From positions 1 through 18,757 of the forward strand of contig CANQYF010000015.1 in NCBI GenBank assembly GCA_947628075.1: a stretch of DNA of 18,757 bases. The letters run 5' to 3'. Source of the DNA: an uncultured Bacilli bacterium. Lineage in GTDB: Bacteria > Bacillota_I > Bacilli_A > RF39 > UBA660. The position numbers and the translations under genes are program-made. This document shows positions 7,141-14,363 of this stretch, in pieces. Every line of letters starts with the position of its first letter. Position 1 is the first letter of the stretch. A model generated the notes under the pieces. The model did no database searches. It was not told the origin of the DNA and saw only the letters and a program-made list of their open reading frames with translations.

Positions 7141-8196
7141 TTAACTAATTGTTATTTTTCCAGAACCAGCTGGATATATTTGGATAAACGTATTACCATC
7201 CGCTACATCTATTTCTTTACCATCTAAATAAGTATATTTAGTTTTTCCTTCTCTTGATTTCTTTTCCCAATTGATTTTTACAGCATAACCATTAGTTATA
7301 TAATAACCTGTTCCTTTACCAATATTATCAAAGTCTTGTCTACCTTTACTATCGCCAGATATAGTCGAATTATTAACTGCATAAGCAATTATATTTTTAA
7401 ATGTATATTGAGCTTTTGTAATATCATCTTTATGTTCTTTACCATTTACAAATCTTTTGTAAACTTTGGCTTCACTATCATAAACATAACTATTAGTTAC
7501 AGAATTGGAATATTTTATTTCAACATTATTAGCCACCTCTGAATTTTCTAATTTACTTAAATTTACTTCATCTGCCGTATAATTCAATAAAACACCAGCA
7601 TCTGTCGTATCACGATATTTTAGTTTAGAAGTTGCTTCTTTTAACATAGCCATGGTTGTAAAACCAGTATGTTCTAAAGCTACATTAAGTGATTTATCAC
7701 GATAAAAATATTTTCCTTCATATGTTAAACCATTAATATTATTGATATTCAAAGTTTTAATATCGCTTTGTGCTTGAGGACTCCAACCCCAGTGAACATA
7801 TATAGCATCATTTTCTAAAGCATAGTCTAAAAAATAATGTCTAGAACTTCTAACTGAACCAATTTTCTCCGTTGATTGATCTTTAAATAATGCTAAATAT
7901 CTGGTCATACCACCTTCAACAATAAATTCATATATCATATAAGCATCTTGTAAACCAGCATGATGAGCTCTAGCATCAGGGTGATTATTTATCATTACTG
8001 CATAAGGTCTAGATTTACTATTTAAATCCACTATATCTAATTTTTTAACTTCTTCTTGTGGATTATTATTAACATCATTTTCTAATTTTTGATCATCTTT
8101 TTTTAATATCACAAATAATCCAATTCCCATTATTAATAGGATTACTACTATAATTATTCCCATTAAATATTTTTTTCTAATTCTTAATTTTTTCAT
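7141..8196 (-). CDS. YerB-like DUF3048 protein, membrane-anchored
   Basis: A 351-residue extracytoplasmic protein held by an N-terminal hydrophobic segment (about 12-30) after a very basic K/R start. The N-terminal DUF3048 domain is clear: R-P-Y-A-V-M-I-N-N-H at about 62-71, A-Y-M-I-Y-E, E-G-G-M-T-R-Y-L-A-L-F, G-S-V-R-S-S-R and H-W-G-W-S. The C-terminal domain carries G-K-G-T-G-Y-Y-I-T-N-G-Y-A-V near 290-308, also family-typical. Bacillus YerB is a lipoprotein, but no lipobox cysteine is present here, so this copy is probably anchored by its transmembrane segment. The biochemical role of the family is unknown. The ribosome site AGGAG is about 13 bases from the ATG, unusually far, and I see no better in-frame start. 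Confidence 0.9.
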   Translation of the reverse strand: MKKLRIRKKYLMGIIIVVILLIMGIGLFVILKKDDQKLENDVNNNPQEEVKKLDIVDLNSKSRPYAVMINNHPDARAHHAGLQDAYMIYEFIVEGGMTRYLALFKDQSTEKIGSVRSSRHYFLDYALENDAIYVHWGWSPQAQSDIKTLNINNINGLTYEGKYFYRDKSLNVALEHTGFTTMAMLKEATSKLKYRDTTDAGVLLNYTADEVNLSKLENSEVANNVEIKYSNSVTNSYVYDSEAKVYKRFVNGKEHKDDITKAQYTFKNIIAYAVNNSTISGDSKGRQDFDNIGKGTGYYITNGYAVKINWEKKSREGKTKYTYLDGKEIDVADGNTFIQIYPAGSGKITIS

Positions 8197-8214
8197 ACTA
8201 CAAACTACACTCCT

Positions 8215-8248
8215 TTTTCATTATAACTTATTTTTCTCATAATGAAAA
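8215..8248 (-). promoter_or_regulatory. Promoter of the DUF3048 gene overlapped by a 10-bp dyad
   Basis: On the minus strand the -10 TATAAT (8220-8225) sits 17 bases from a weak -35 TTTTCA (8243-8248). A perfect inverted repeat TTTTCATTAT / ATAATGAAAA (8215-8224 and 8239-8248, 14-base loop) includes both boxes. It could be an operator, or a poor terminator for the MBOAT gene that ends at 8275. It has no U-run on the minus strand. Confidence 0.5.
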
Positions 8249-8274
8249 GATTACTTTTTTATTAAATGTATACT

Positions 8275-9804
8275 CTAAAATCCCCTATAAATGAATACAG
8301 TTGGGTCATATCCTGGGCCATACATACCAAATATTATTATAGCAAATATTAATAGGTATAAAACTAACCATCTAAATACAATGTTTTGATTAAATAGCAT
8401 GTCGGTTACACTACCTTTTCTTTGTAAATATTCAACTATAAATAACACAACTAAAGAAATTATAAGTATTCTAAAATCGATTAAATCAAGTCCAGCAGTA
8501 TAAATAGATGAATTATCAAAGAGTACCCAAGGATTATAAACAAATATATGCTTTATTATATCTACACCATTACTAACAGATGTGGCTCTAAAAAATATCA
8601 TAGCAAAAGAGAATAATAAGAATGTTCTTATACATTGATATAATTTATAGCTAAATACATCTTCTTTAATACCAATTTTTTCATTAATCTTATGAACAAT
8701 TGGCCCTAGTAAATCTTCTAAAAAAATGTATATAAATTGTAATATTCCCGATCCAATAATATATGTATAAGCTCCTCCATGCCAAATACCAATTAATATC
8801 CACATAATTAACATCGATAAATATAAAGTAACTTTTTTGCTAACTTTTTTACCAAATAATTTTTTGAAGAAATTTCCTATATTTTGAATAAAATTGGATT
8901 TCATTAAAGGATAAAAAACATAATCTTTAAGCCATGCCCCTAAAGTTATATGCCAATTACGCCAAAATTCAGTTATGGTTTTAGAAAAGAAAGGACTGGT
9001 AAAGTTTTCGGGAAGATTAATACCCATAATTTTTGACACTCCCATAATTATGTCAATTGAGCCCGAAAAATTAGTATATAATTGTAATGTGAAAAACATA
9101 GCAGCGATAACGATAAAAAAACCATTAAATGTATTTATATCACCATATACTGTATTTACAAATAATGAAAGTCTTTGCGAAATTACTAAAATCTTAAATA
9201 CACCCCATAAAATCCTTACTAAGCCCTTACATAGATTATCATAAGAAAATTTATGTTTAGTATATAATTCGTCTTCCATTTTATCATATCTTATAAATGG
9301 TCCAGATGTTAATATTGGAAAATAAGACATAAATAATGCACATTTTAGTATATTTTTTTGTGGTTTACAAATACCACGATAAACATCAATTACATAACCA
9401 ATCATTATTAAAGCATAATATGAAAGACCAATAGGAGATGAAAAACTTACCATATTAAATTGCTTATTAATATTAAACAAATTATTAATATGGTTAATAG
9501 TAACAATAAATAAATTACTATATTTTAAAAGTGCTAATTCCCCTAATATAAATAAAATAGTTAATATTAAAAAGATTTTACTTTTTTTGGTATTTTCATA
9601 TTTTTGAATTAATATGGCCCCAAAATATGCCGAAATTAAAACAATTAATACAGAAATAATGTTACTTACTGTTAAAGAATTATAAAATAAAAATGTTAAA
9701 CTAGATGCGAGAAGAACAATCCATTGTATTCTTTTGGGAACAATAAAATAAATTAAAATAACTATTATAGAAAAAAATAAAAATGTTAATGACGTTAAAA
9801 TCAT
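8275..9804 (-). CDS. MBOAT-family membrane O-acyltransferase (AlgI/DltB type)
   Basis: A 509-residue polytopic enzyme that should move an acyl group across or at the membrane onto an extracellular hydroxyl. Family signatures are strong: the N-terminal S-L-T-F-L-F-F start and V-P-K loop (1-24), S-Y-F-P-I-L-T-S-G-P-F-I-R-Y (160-173), E-F-W-R-N-W-H-I-T-L (279-288, His285), and the catalytic I-W-H-G-G with His342. About ten membrane segments are visible. Length fits AlgI/PatA-type enzymes better than DltB (about 400). It is the last gene of the acyl cassette: its ribosome site GAGAGGTGA overlaps the VOC gene's stop. AlgI-type enzymes usually need an SGNH partner; none is seen outside the FkbH-like N-terminal region. 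Acceptor and acyl group are unknown. Confidence 0.9.
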   Translation of the reverse strand: MILTSLTFLFFSIIVILIYFIVPKRIQWIVLLASSLTFLFYNSLTVSNIISVLIVLISAYFGAILIQKYENTKKSKIFLILTILFILGELALLKYSNLFIVTINHINNLFNINKQFNMVSFSSPIGLSYYALIMIGYVIDVYRGICKPQKNILKCALFMSYFPILTSGPFIRYDKMEDELYTKHKFSYDNLCKGLVRILWGVFKILVISQRLSLFVNTVYGDINTFNGFFIVIAAMFFTLQLYTNFSGSIDIIMGVSKIMGINLPENFTSPFFSKTITEFWRNWHITLGAWLKDYVFYPLMKSNFIQNIGNFFKKLFGKKVSKKVTLYLSMLIMWILIGIWHGGAYTYIIGSGILQFIYIFLEDLLGPIVHKINEKIGIKEDVFSYKLYQCIRTFLLFSFAMIFFRATSVSNGVDIIKHIFVYNPWVLFDNSSIYTAGLDLIDFRILIISLVVLFIVEYLQRKGSVTDMLFNQNIVFRWLVLYLLIFAIIIFGMYGPGYDPTVFIYRGF

Positions 9805-9809
9805 TTAGT

Positions 9810-10187
9810 TCACCTCTCTACTAATTCAATTAAGCCTAAATCCCACATTAAAAAAGCTACTTTTTTATTATTAAACAATTTTGCTTCTTTGGGTTCAGAT
9901 ACTAAAAAAGCACCATCTTTAAGCAAATCATTAATTGTTTTATCAATATCATTAACTTCATAACAAGTATGATATAAATATTGTCTTTTTTTTAAAATAT
10001 TTTCAACAACTTTACCATTTATAAGTTCTATCTTTATGCCATCATTTAAAGTTATCATACATAAATTTGCATCTTGATTAGAATCATAAACAATTTCACT
10101 AATATTTTTAATTTCAAAAAATTCTTTTAATTTAGATATCATTTTTTCAATATCATTGGTTGCAATACCAATATGATGAAACTTCAT
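9810..10187 (-). CDS. VOC-superfamily (glyoxalase fold) protein
   Basis: A 125-residue metal-enzyme-like protein with the two beta-alpha-beta-beta-beta modules of the vicinal oxygen chelate fold. Candidate metal ligands sit at the expected places: His5 (H-H-I-G-I-A), Glu54 (I-K-I-E-L), His73 (Y-H-T-C-Y-E-V) and Glu121 (L-I-E-L-V-E). The pattern is closest to methylmalonyl-CoA epimerase, which acts on a small acyl thioester. Sitting between an ACP and an MBOAT acyltransferase, it may epimerise or modify an ACP-bound acyl group. That is inference; it could also be a lyase or isomerase. AGAGGTG fixes the ATG, and the gene has its own extended -10 promoter. Confidence 0.85.
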   Translation of the reverse strand: MKFHHIGIATNDIEKMISKLKEFFEIKNISEIVYDSNQDANLCMITLNDGIKIELINGKVVENILKKRQYLYHTCYEVNDIDKTINDLLKDGAFLVSEPKEAKLFNNKKVAFLMWDLGLIELVER

Positions 10188-10209
10188 AATCTACACCTCT
10201 TGTAATTTG

Positions 10210-10215
10210 ATTATA
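10210..10215 (-). promoter_or_regulatory. Extended -10 promoter for the VOC-MBOAT unit
   Basis: TATAAT on the minus strand, preceded by TGT (extended -10). No good -35 is seen 17 bases upstream. It sits immediately past the terminator that follows the ACP gene, so VOC and MBOAT can be expressed apart from fkbH and the ACP. Confidence 0.5.
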
Positions 10216-10222
10216 ACAAGAA

Positions 10223-10246
10223 AAAATAACTATTGCTAGTTATTTT
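10223..10246 (-). terminator. Strong terminator overlapping the ACP stop codon
   Basis: On the minus strand AAAATAACTA / TAGTTATTTT form a perfect 10-bp stem closed by a GCAA (GNRA) tetraloop, with the 3' arm running into six T and then C. The ACP stop codon at 10240-10242 lies within the 5' arm, so a terminating ribosome could interfere with folding. Confidence 0.8.
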
Positions 10247-10482
10247 ACCCTTTTTTCAATAATATCGGCCATTTCACCTACATTTTTCATTGTTGTTACT
10301 TCACCCATATTAAATTTAATGCCAAATTCTTGTTCTACTGCTACAATTAAATTGATATGTTCAAGGGAATCCCAATCTTCAATATCATTTGATGTTGTCG
10401 CATCAGTTACTACTATACTTTCATCATCAAATACATCTCTAAAAACATTATTAAGTCTTTCAAATATTTCTTTTCTTTCCAT
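10240..10482 (-). CDS. Acyl carrier protein
   Basis: An 80-residue carrier with the phosphopantetheine serine at Ser39 in W-D-S-L-E-H-I, flanked by the usual acidic helices. It starts inside the fkbH-like stop (TAATG overlap) with GAGGTGG at good distance, so the two proteins are made together. In known FkbH systems a dedicated ACP receives a glyceryl group from 1,3-bisphosphoglycerate; this gene is well placed for that and is unlikely to be the fatty-acid ACP. In the Dlt pathway a similar small carrier hands its cargo to an MBOAT protein, and one is encoded just downstream here. Confidence 0.9.
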   Translation of the reverse strand: MERKEIFERLNNVFRDVFDDESIVVTDATTSNDIEDWDSLEHINLIVAVEQEFGIKFNMGEVTTMKNVGEMADIIEKRVK

Positions 10483-12257
10483 TATCTTTCCACCTCTATT
10501 ACATTATTTTTTTCTTCATAACTATCTACATTTAATTTATAAGTTTTATTTCCCTTTTCATCTTCATTTTCTAAGGTAAATCCTTGTAAATCATAGAAAT
10601 CTTTAACCATTTTATTCTTTAATGTTGGATAATAATATCCATATATTGTTTTTATATCTTTTTCTTTGGCTTTTTTAACTAATTCATCCATCATGGCAAA
10701 TTCCATATTCCGTTTTAAAACTCGACAACTCATAATCCATAAATCAATATGTAATTCGTTACCTTTAATATGGCCAATGACTACTGATATTACGCCATTA
10801 TCACCAAATATATCTTCAAGTTTTCCATAAATTTTAATGTAATCTTCGCTACTCGCAACATTTTCAATATCTGCTAAACTATATCTTTTGGTAGTTAAAT
10901 TAAATTGATTACTTTTATTAGATAATTGACTAATTCTTTCCAGATAAATTGGTTTGAATGTTGTTATTTCAGCTTTCATTTTTAAGCTTTTTAAATAATC
11001 ATCATAATTATCAAAAGTTGCCATCATTTGACTTCTTTTGGCATTATCTTTATATAGTTCACTTTTCTTTAAATCTTCTTTAGAAAAATTAGTCATTTCA
11101 AAATAGCCATTATGATCAATTATTCTAATATAGTTTTCCGGAGTATCAATCTCGGGAATTCCAATTCCTTCAATTGAAGATTCTACTATATGTCTTTCCG
11201 CGGGATTATCATCAACAAAAACAAATGAATCAGCTCCTAAATTAAGTTCTTCCGCAATATCTTTCATATTCATATTTTTAGGATTCCAATTGGCTTTTAT
11301 GATAATAAAATCTTCTGGTTTTAAAACACCGGCTGGATGATTTAAACCAGCAATCGCATTCTCATATTCATTTTTGGAATTAACATTTAAAATAACCCCT
11401 AAATTTTTATGTTCTTTTAAATATTCTTGAAATTCTTCATATACTTGTCCACTTGGAACTTCAGGCCCAATAGCTAAATTTTCAACACCATCATCACCAA
11501 CAATACCACCCCATAATGTATTATCTAAATCTAAAACAAAAGCTTTTTTGTTTTTACCATAGATAGATTTAATAATATTGGCTAAATTAAAAGCTAAATA
11601 AGGAATAGCAGGTACTTCTAATGCATATTTATACATATGCCAATAGAATTGATTACTCCATTTATCTAATCCATAACAACTGGATAAATAATTAATATCA
11701 TTAATAAAGAAATTATTATGATTATTAGCATATTCATATATTTTATTATTTAATCTATTAATATAATTTATTCTACCATGAATATCTGATACATCCTTAT
11801 TACCAAGTAAACGGTAATAAGGATATTCAAAATTATTTTGAATAATCGTAGCCCCAAATTTATCGCTTAATTTATCCCATATTTTTGCTAATTTTTCATA
11901 CTCACTATCAAGCATTTTATTAATATCTTCTTCTTCATCTAACATATTAGGATATAAAGTTATATTTCTGTTAGTTGTATGAATATAAATGATATCGGGT
12001 TTAAATTCATCTAATTCAGGATTACCGAACATGGCATCTTCATAATATTTATTATATTCTGATTCATAAAACGTAAGTTTAATTCCATAATTAAGTAAAA
12101 ATACTTCTAACATATTTTTAATTTCACTTGTTGTAGAACCACCTAGTATGGCAATATTTTTTTCTAATAATCCTTCTTTTTGTAATAATTCTTTTTTAAT
12201 TTTCTTTTTATTTTTAATTAAATATTCTACATTAAAAGGATACTTTAACTCTTTCAT
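10482..12257 (-). CDS. FkbH-like HAD-IIIC/GNAT protein (glyceryl-ACP loading enzyme family)
   Basis: 591 residues counted from the chosen start. Domains: an N-terminal SGNH-like region (about 35-230), a HAD-IIIC domain with the nucleophile motif V-L-D-L-D-N-T-L-W-G-G (Asp243 and Asp245) and F-V-D-D-N-P-A-E-R (about 347-355), and a C-terminal GNAT-like domain (about 430-565) with Q-F-N-L-T-T-K-R-Y and W-I-M-S-C-R-V-L-K-R. Characterised FkbH members in polyketide and tetronate pathways take glycerate from 1,3-bisphosphoglycerate onto an ACP. An ATG four codons earlier (12267-12269) is rejected: it overlaps the ribosome site GGAGG and lies at the predicted transcription start, whereas the ATG at 12255-12257 follows GGAGG by 5-6 bases. 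The gene overlaps the ACP start. Confidence 0.92.
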   Translation of the reverse strand: MKELKYPFNVEYLIKNKKKIKKELLQKEGLLEKNIAILGGSTTSEIKNMLEVFLLNYGIKLTFYESEYNKYYEDAMFGNPELDEFKPDIIYIHTTNRNITLYPNMLDEEEDINKMLDSEYEKLAKIWDKLSDKFGATIIQNNFEYPYYRLLGNKDVSDIHGRINYINRLNNKIYEYANNHNNFFINDINYLSSCYGLDKWSNQFYWHMYKYALEVPAIPYLAFNLANIIKSIYGKNKKAFVLDLDNTLWGGIVGDDGVENLAIGPEVPSGQVYEEFQEYLKEHKNLGVILNVNSKNEYENAIAGLNHPAGVLKPEDFIIIKANWNPKNMNMKDIAEELNLGADSFVFVDDNPAERHIVESSIEGIGIPEIDTPENYIRIIDHNGYFEMTNFSKEDLKKSELYKDNAKRSQMMATFDNYDDYLKSLKMKAEITTFKPIYLERISQLSNKSNQFNLTTKRYSLADIENVASSEDYIKIYGKLEDIFGDNGVISVVIGHIKGNELHIDLWIMSCRVLKRNMEFAMMDELVKKAKEKDIKTIYGYYYPTLKNKMVKDFYDLQGFTLENEDEKGNKTYKLNVDSYEEKNNVIEVER

Positions 12258-12273
12258 TATGACCTCCATTTTT

Positions 12274-12308
12274 ATTATAACTAAATCTAAAGTTAATTAC
12301 TAGTAATT
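12274..12308 (-). promoter_or_regulatory. fkbH promoter -10 with a 14-bp palindrome upstream
   Basis: On the minus strand TATAAT at 12274-12279, with transcription predicted from near 12267. The -35 region has no TTGACA-like box. It is occupied by the perfect palindrome AATTACTAGTAATT (12295-12308), 15 bases upstream of the -10, a likely operator or activator site. Confidence 0.45.
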
Positions 12309-12363
12309 TAGGCTTTATAATTTCTATAAGAAAATTAAAATTTAGTAAAATATAGGCTTATTT
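12309..12363. other. Non-coding spacer between heptose and acyl operons
   Basis: AT-rich spacer with no ORF. AGGCTTTAT and AGGCTTATT form an imperfect direct repeat about 40 bases apart. TTTAGTAAA (12341-12349) pairs with TTTACTAAA (12361-12369), sharing bases with the edge of the adjacent terminator. On the minus strand the terminator is made first, so this looks like no standard attenuator. Confidence 0.35.
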
Positions 12364-12415
12364 ACTAAAAAAGCAGGTATTTTTAATATTAAATTTTTAT
12401 ACCTGCTTTTTTAGT
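12364..12415. terminator. Strong terminator of the heptose operon
   Basis: A perfect 17-bp inverted repeat, ACTAAAAAAGCAGGTAT (12364-12380) and ATACCTGCTTTTTTAGT (12399-12415), with an 18-base AT loop. The GC-containing core flanked by A6 and T6 makes it a good terminator on both strands. It lies 25 bases past the gmhA stop and separates that operon from fkbH. Confidence 0.85.
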
Positions 12416-12439
12416 TATTTTTTTATATCTTCAAACATA

Positions 12440-13048
12440 TTAACAATGAGTATCTTTAATATTTTTTCCAGTTACTTCATTATTAACTAAATAATTGTAA
12501 AATATTTTCATCATCATATGGTCAAATGTCATATGTAAATCTTCCGCTATTTGCATATCATTTTCATCAACATGCATTTTATAATCAGCCATTTCTTTTA
12601 ATTTACCACCAGAATATCCTGTTATTCCTAATACTTTAGCCCCACATTCATGTGCATATTCAGCAGCATTTAAAACATTTTTAGAATTACCACTACCAGA
12701 AATACCAATAAATAAATCTTTATCAGTTATTTTATTTAGTAAAGGAAATCTAAATATTTCTTCATAGCCTATATCATTAGCAACAGCCATCATAGTTGAT
12801 ACATTATCATTTAAACAATAAAAGTTAAATTTCTTATCCACATATTCTGAAATGCCTTTATTAAAATCATTTTGCATATGTGAGGCAGTTGAAGCTGATC
12901 CACCATTACCACAAACATAAATTACTCCTCCACGATTATATGTATCAAGTATGGCATTCATCGCCTCATTCATTTCATTTAGATTGAATCTTTCAATACA
13001 TTTAATTTCTCTTTCATAATATTCTTTAATTGCTTTTTTAAAATCCAT
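12440..13048 (-). CDS. gmhA: Phosphoheptose isomerase-like SIS protein
   Basis: A 202-residue SIS-domain sugar isomerase, expected to turn sedoheptulose 7-phosphate into D-glycero-D-manno-heptose 7-phosphate in the cytoplasm. Phosphate-binding motifs are C-G-N-G-G-S-A-S (46-53) and I-S-G-S-G-N-S (116-122). A-S-H (55-57) fits a metal-binding helix. Near the C-terminus E169-D-L-H-x4-H177 sits where E. coli-type GmhA has Q-E-x-H-x4-H, so one zinc ligand appears to be Glu rather than Gln. The start is one base after the previous gene's stop, with AAGGAGA before it. It is the last gene of a four-gene operon that includes HddA, which fits the GDP-heptose route. A different SIS isomerase is possible but less likely. 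Confidence 0.82.
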   Translation of the reverse strand: MDFKKAIKEYYEREIKCIERFNLNEMNEAMNAILDTYNRGGVIYVCGNGGSASTASHMQNDFNKGISEYVDKKFNFYCLNDNVSTMMAVANDIGYEEIFRFPLLNKITDKDLFIGISGSGNSKNVLNAAEYAHECGAKVLGITGYSGGKLKEMADYKMHVDENDMQIAEDLHMTFDHMMMKIFYNYLVNNEVTGKNIKDTHC

Positions 13049-13049
13049 T

Positions 13050-14363
13050 CTATCTCCTTCTTTCTTTTTTATTTAAAGCAATATTTACAGCCTCTAATAA
13101 ATCTTCTGCTACATAAGTTGGCGTAACATCATATTTATTATCTTTACCTGCCACTCCAGTTTTTAATAAAATACTTTTCATTCCGGCATTTTCAGCCATT
13201 TTTATATCTAATGTTGAATCCCCCATAACAATAGATTCATTTAAATCAATATTATAATCTTTAACAGCTTGTAATAACATGCCAATTTTAGGTTTTCTAC
13301 AATTACAATCAATTTTTAATTCTGGTACTTCACCGGGATAACCTTTATCAGGATGATGAGGACAATAATATAATCCATCCATATAAGCACCATCATTTCC
13401 TAACAATGTTTCCATATGTTTATGTATGTTATTTAAATTTTTTACTGTACTATCACCTCTAGCAATAATAGGCTGATTAGTTACAACTATACACAAATAT
13501 TCTGATGAATTAATTTCTTTAATAGCATAACTTACACCATCTATTAATTCTAAATCTTCTTTTTTAGTTAAAAATCCTTTATAAACATTAATTGTGCCAT
13601 CTCGATCCAAAAAAATAGCTTTTTGTTTATTTGCTAAATTTCTTCTTGAACATAAACCACATGCATAATCATTATTAACACTTTCATATCTCTCTGGTGT
13701 TCCCATATCTTTAACATATTCAGTAGAATGATATGAATATACTTTATCTTTTCCTATCATTTTAGCAATAACATCTTTTTCTAATCCATATTTTTTTTCT
13801 TCCGTTATATAATCAAATATTCGAGGCGAAAAAACATATATCCCTGAATTAACTAAATTATTATAATCATAATCTCTATTATTTTCTTTAGAATCAAATG
13901 CTACTACTTCCTCATCATTAGTAATAATTAAATCACTATCATAAGGATGAGAATTAGGATGAGTTAAAAGTGTTGCATCAGAATTATGTTCTTTATGAAA
14001 TTTAATCATTCGATTAAAATCAACGCTTAAAAAGACATCACCAAATATCAAAATAAAATCTTCATTTAATTTTTCTTTTAAATAGTAAAGAGACCCAGCA
14101 GTTCCTAATGGTTTATTAGGATCTTCTTCATAATAACAAATTTTAATATCAAATTTAGTTCCATCTTGAAAATATTCTTTTATTTTGTTACCTAAATGAC
14201 CTGTAACAATAATCACTTCATTAACACCCGATTTTTTTAAACATTCTATTTGATGTTCTAAAATAGGCTTTTCCCCTACTGTTAACATGGGTTTAGGTAT
14301 TTCATCTTGCGTTATAGATGATATTCTTGTCCCCTTACCACCAGCCATTATAACTGCTTTCAT
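13050..14363 (-). CDS. Fused HddC-like nucleotidyltransferase and GmhB-like phosphatase
   Basis: 437 residues, two enzymes in one chain. Residues 1-235 are a sugar-phosphate nucleotidyltransferase: A-G-G-K-G-T-R (7-13), I-P-K-P-M-L (22-27), F-G-D-V (107-110) and K-D-M-G-T-P-E-R-Y (218-226). Residues 247-432 are a HAD histidinol-phosphatase/GmhB type: F-L-D-R-D-G-T-I-N with Asp253 and Asp255, a C-P-H-H loop plus C-N-C-R-K-P (Cys334, His336, Cys353, Cys355) that fits the GmhB zinc site, and M-G-D-S-x-x-D-I (380-387). Together they could remove the 7-phosphate from heptose 1,7-bisphosphate and then add a nucleotide. GDP as the nucleotide is inferred from the HddA neighbour. It overlaps the epimerase gene by 29 bases; the start is fixed by the conserved M-K-A-V-I-M-A-G-G. 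Confidence 0.9.
   Translation of the reverse strand: MKAVIMAGGKGTRISSITQDEIPKPMLTVGEKPILEHQIECLKKSGVNEVIIVTGHLGNKIKEYFQDGTKFDIKICYYEEDPNKPLGTAGSLYYLKEKLNEDFILIFGDVFLSVDFNRMIKFHKEHNSDATLLTHPNSHPYDSDLIITNDEEVVAFDSKENNRDYDYNNLVNSGIYVFSPRIFDYITEEKKYGLEKDVIAKMIGKDKVYSYHSTEYVKDMGTPERYESVNNDYACGLCSRRNLANKQKAIFLDRDGTINVYKGFLTKKEDLELIDGVSYAIKEINSSEYLCIVVTNQPIIARGDSTVKNLNNIHKHMETLLGNDGAYMDGLYYCPHHPDKGYPGEVPELKIDCNCRKPKIGMLLQAVKDYNIDLNESIVMGDSTLDIKMAENAGMKSILLKTGVAGKDNKYDVTPTYVAEDLLEAVNIALNKKERRR

Noticed and set aside
7127..7155. Inverted repeat ACAATTA/TAATTGT around the DUF3048 stop as a terminator
   Set aside because: Only 7 A/T-dominated pairs with a 2-base loop and no following U-run; not distinguishable from chance in this composition.
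7336..7542. Plus-strand open frame inside the DUF3048 gene
   Set aside because: Antisense to a conserved domain; no ribosome site or homology seen.
8975..9244. Plus-strand open frame inside the MBOAT gene
   Set aside because: Antisense to the conserved W-R-N-W-H region; a shadow.
10319..10579. Plus-strand open frame across the ACP/fkbH junction
   Set aside because: Antisense to two well-supported genes; Ser/Phe/His-rich composition typical of a shadow frame.
12267..12269. Earlier ATG as start of the fkbH-like gene
   Set aside because: It overlaps the ribosome site GGAGG and coincides with the predicted transcription start; the ATG at 12255-12257 has correct spacing.
12341..12415. Attenuator formed by alternative hairpins at 12341-12369 and 12364-12415
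   Set aside because: On the coding (minus) strand the terminator is transcribed before the competing stem, the wrong order for attenuation, and no gene reads this region on the plus strand.
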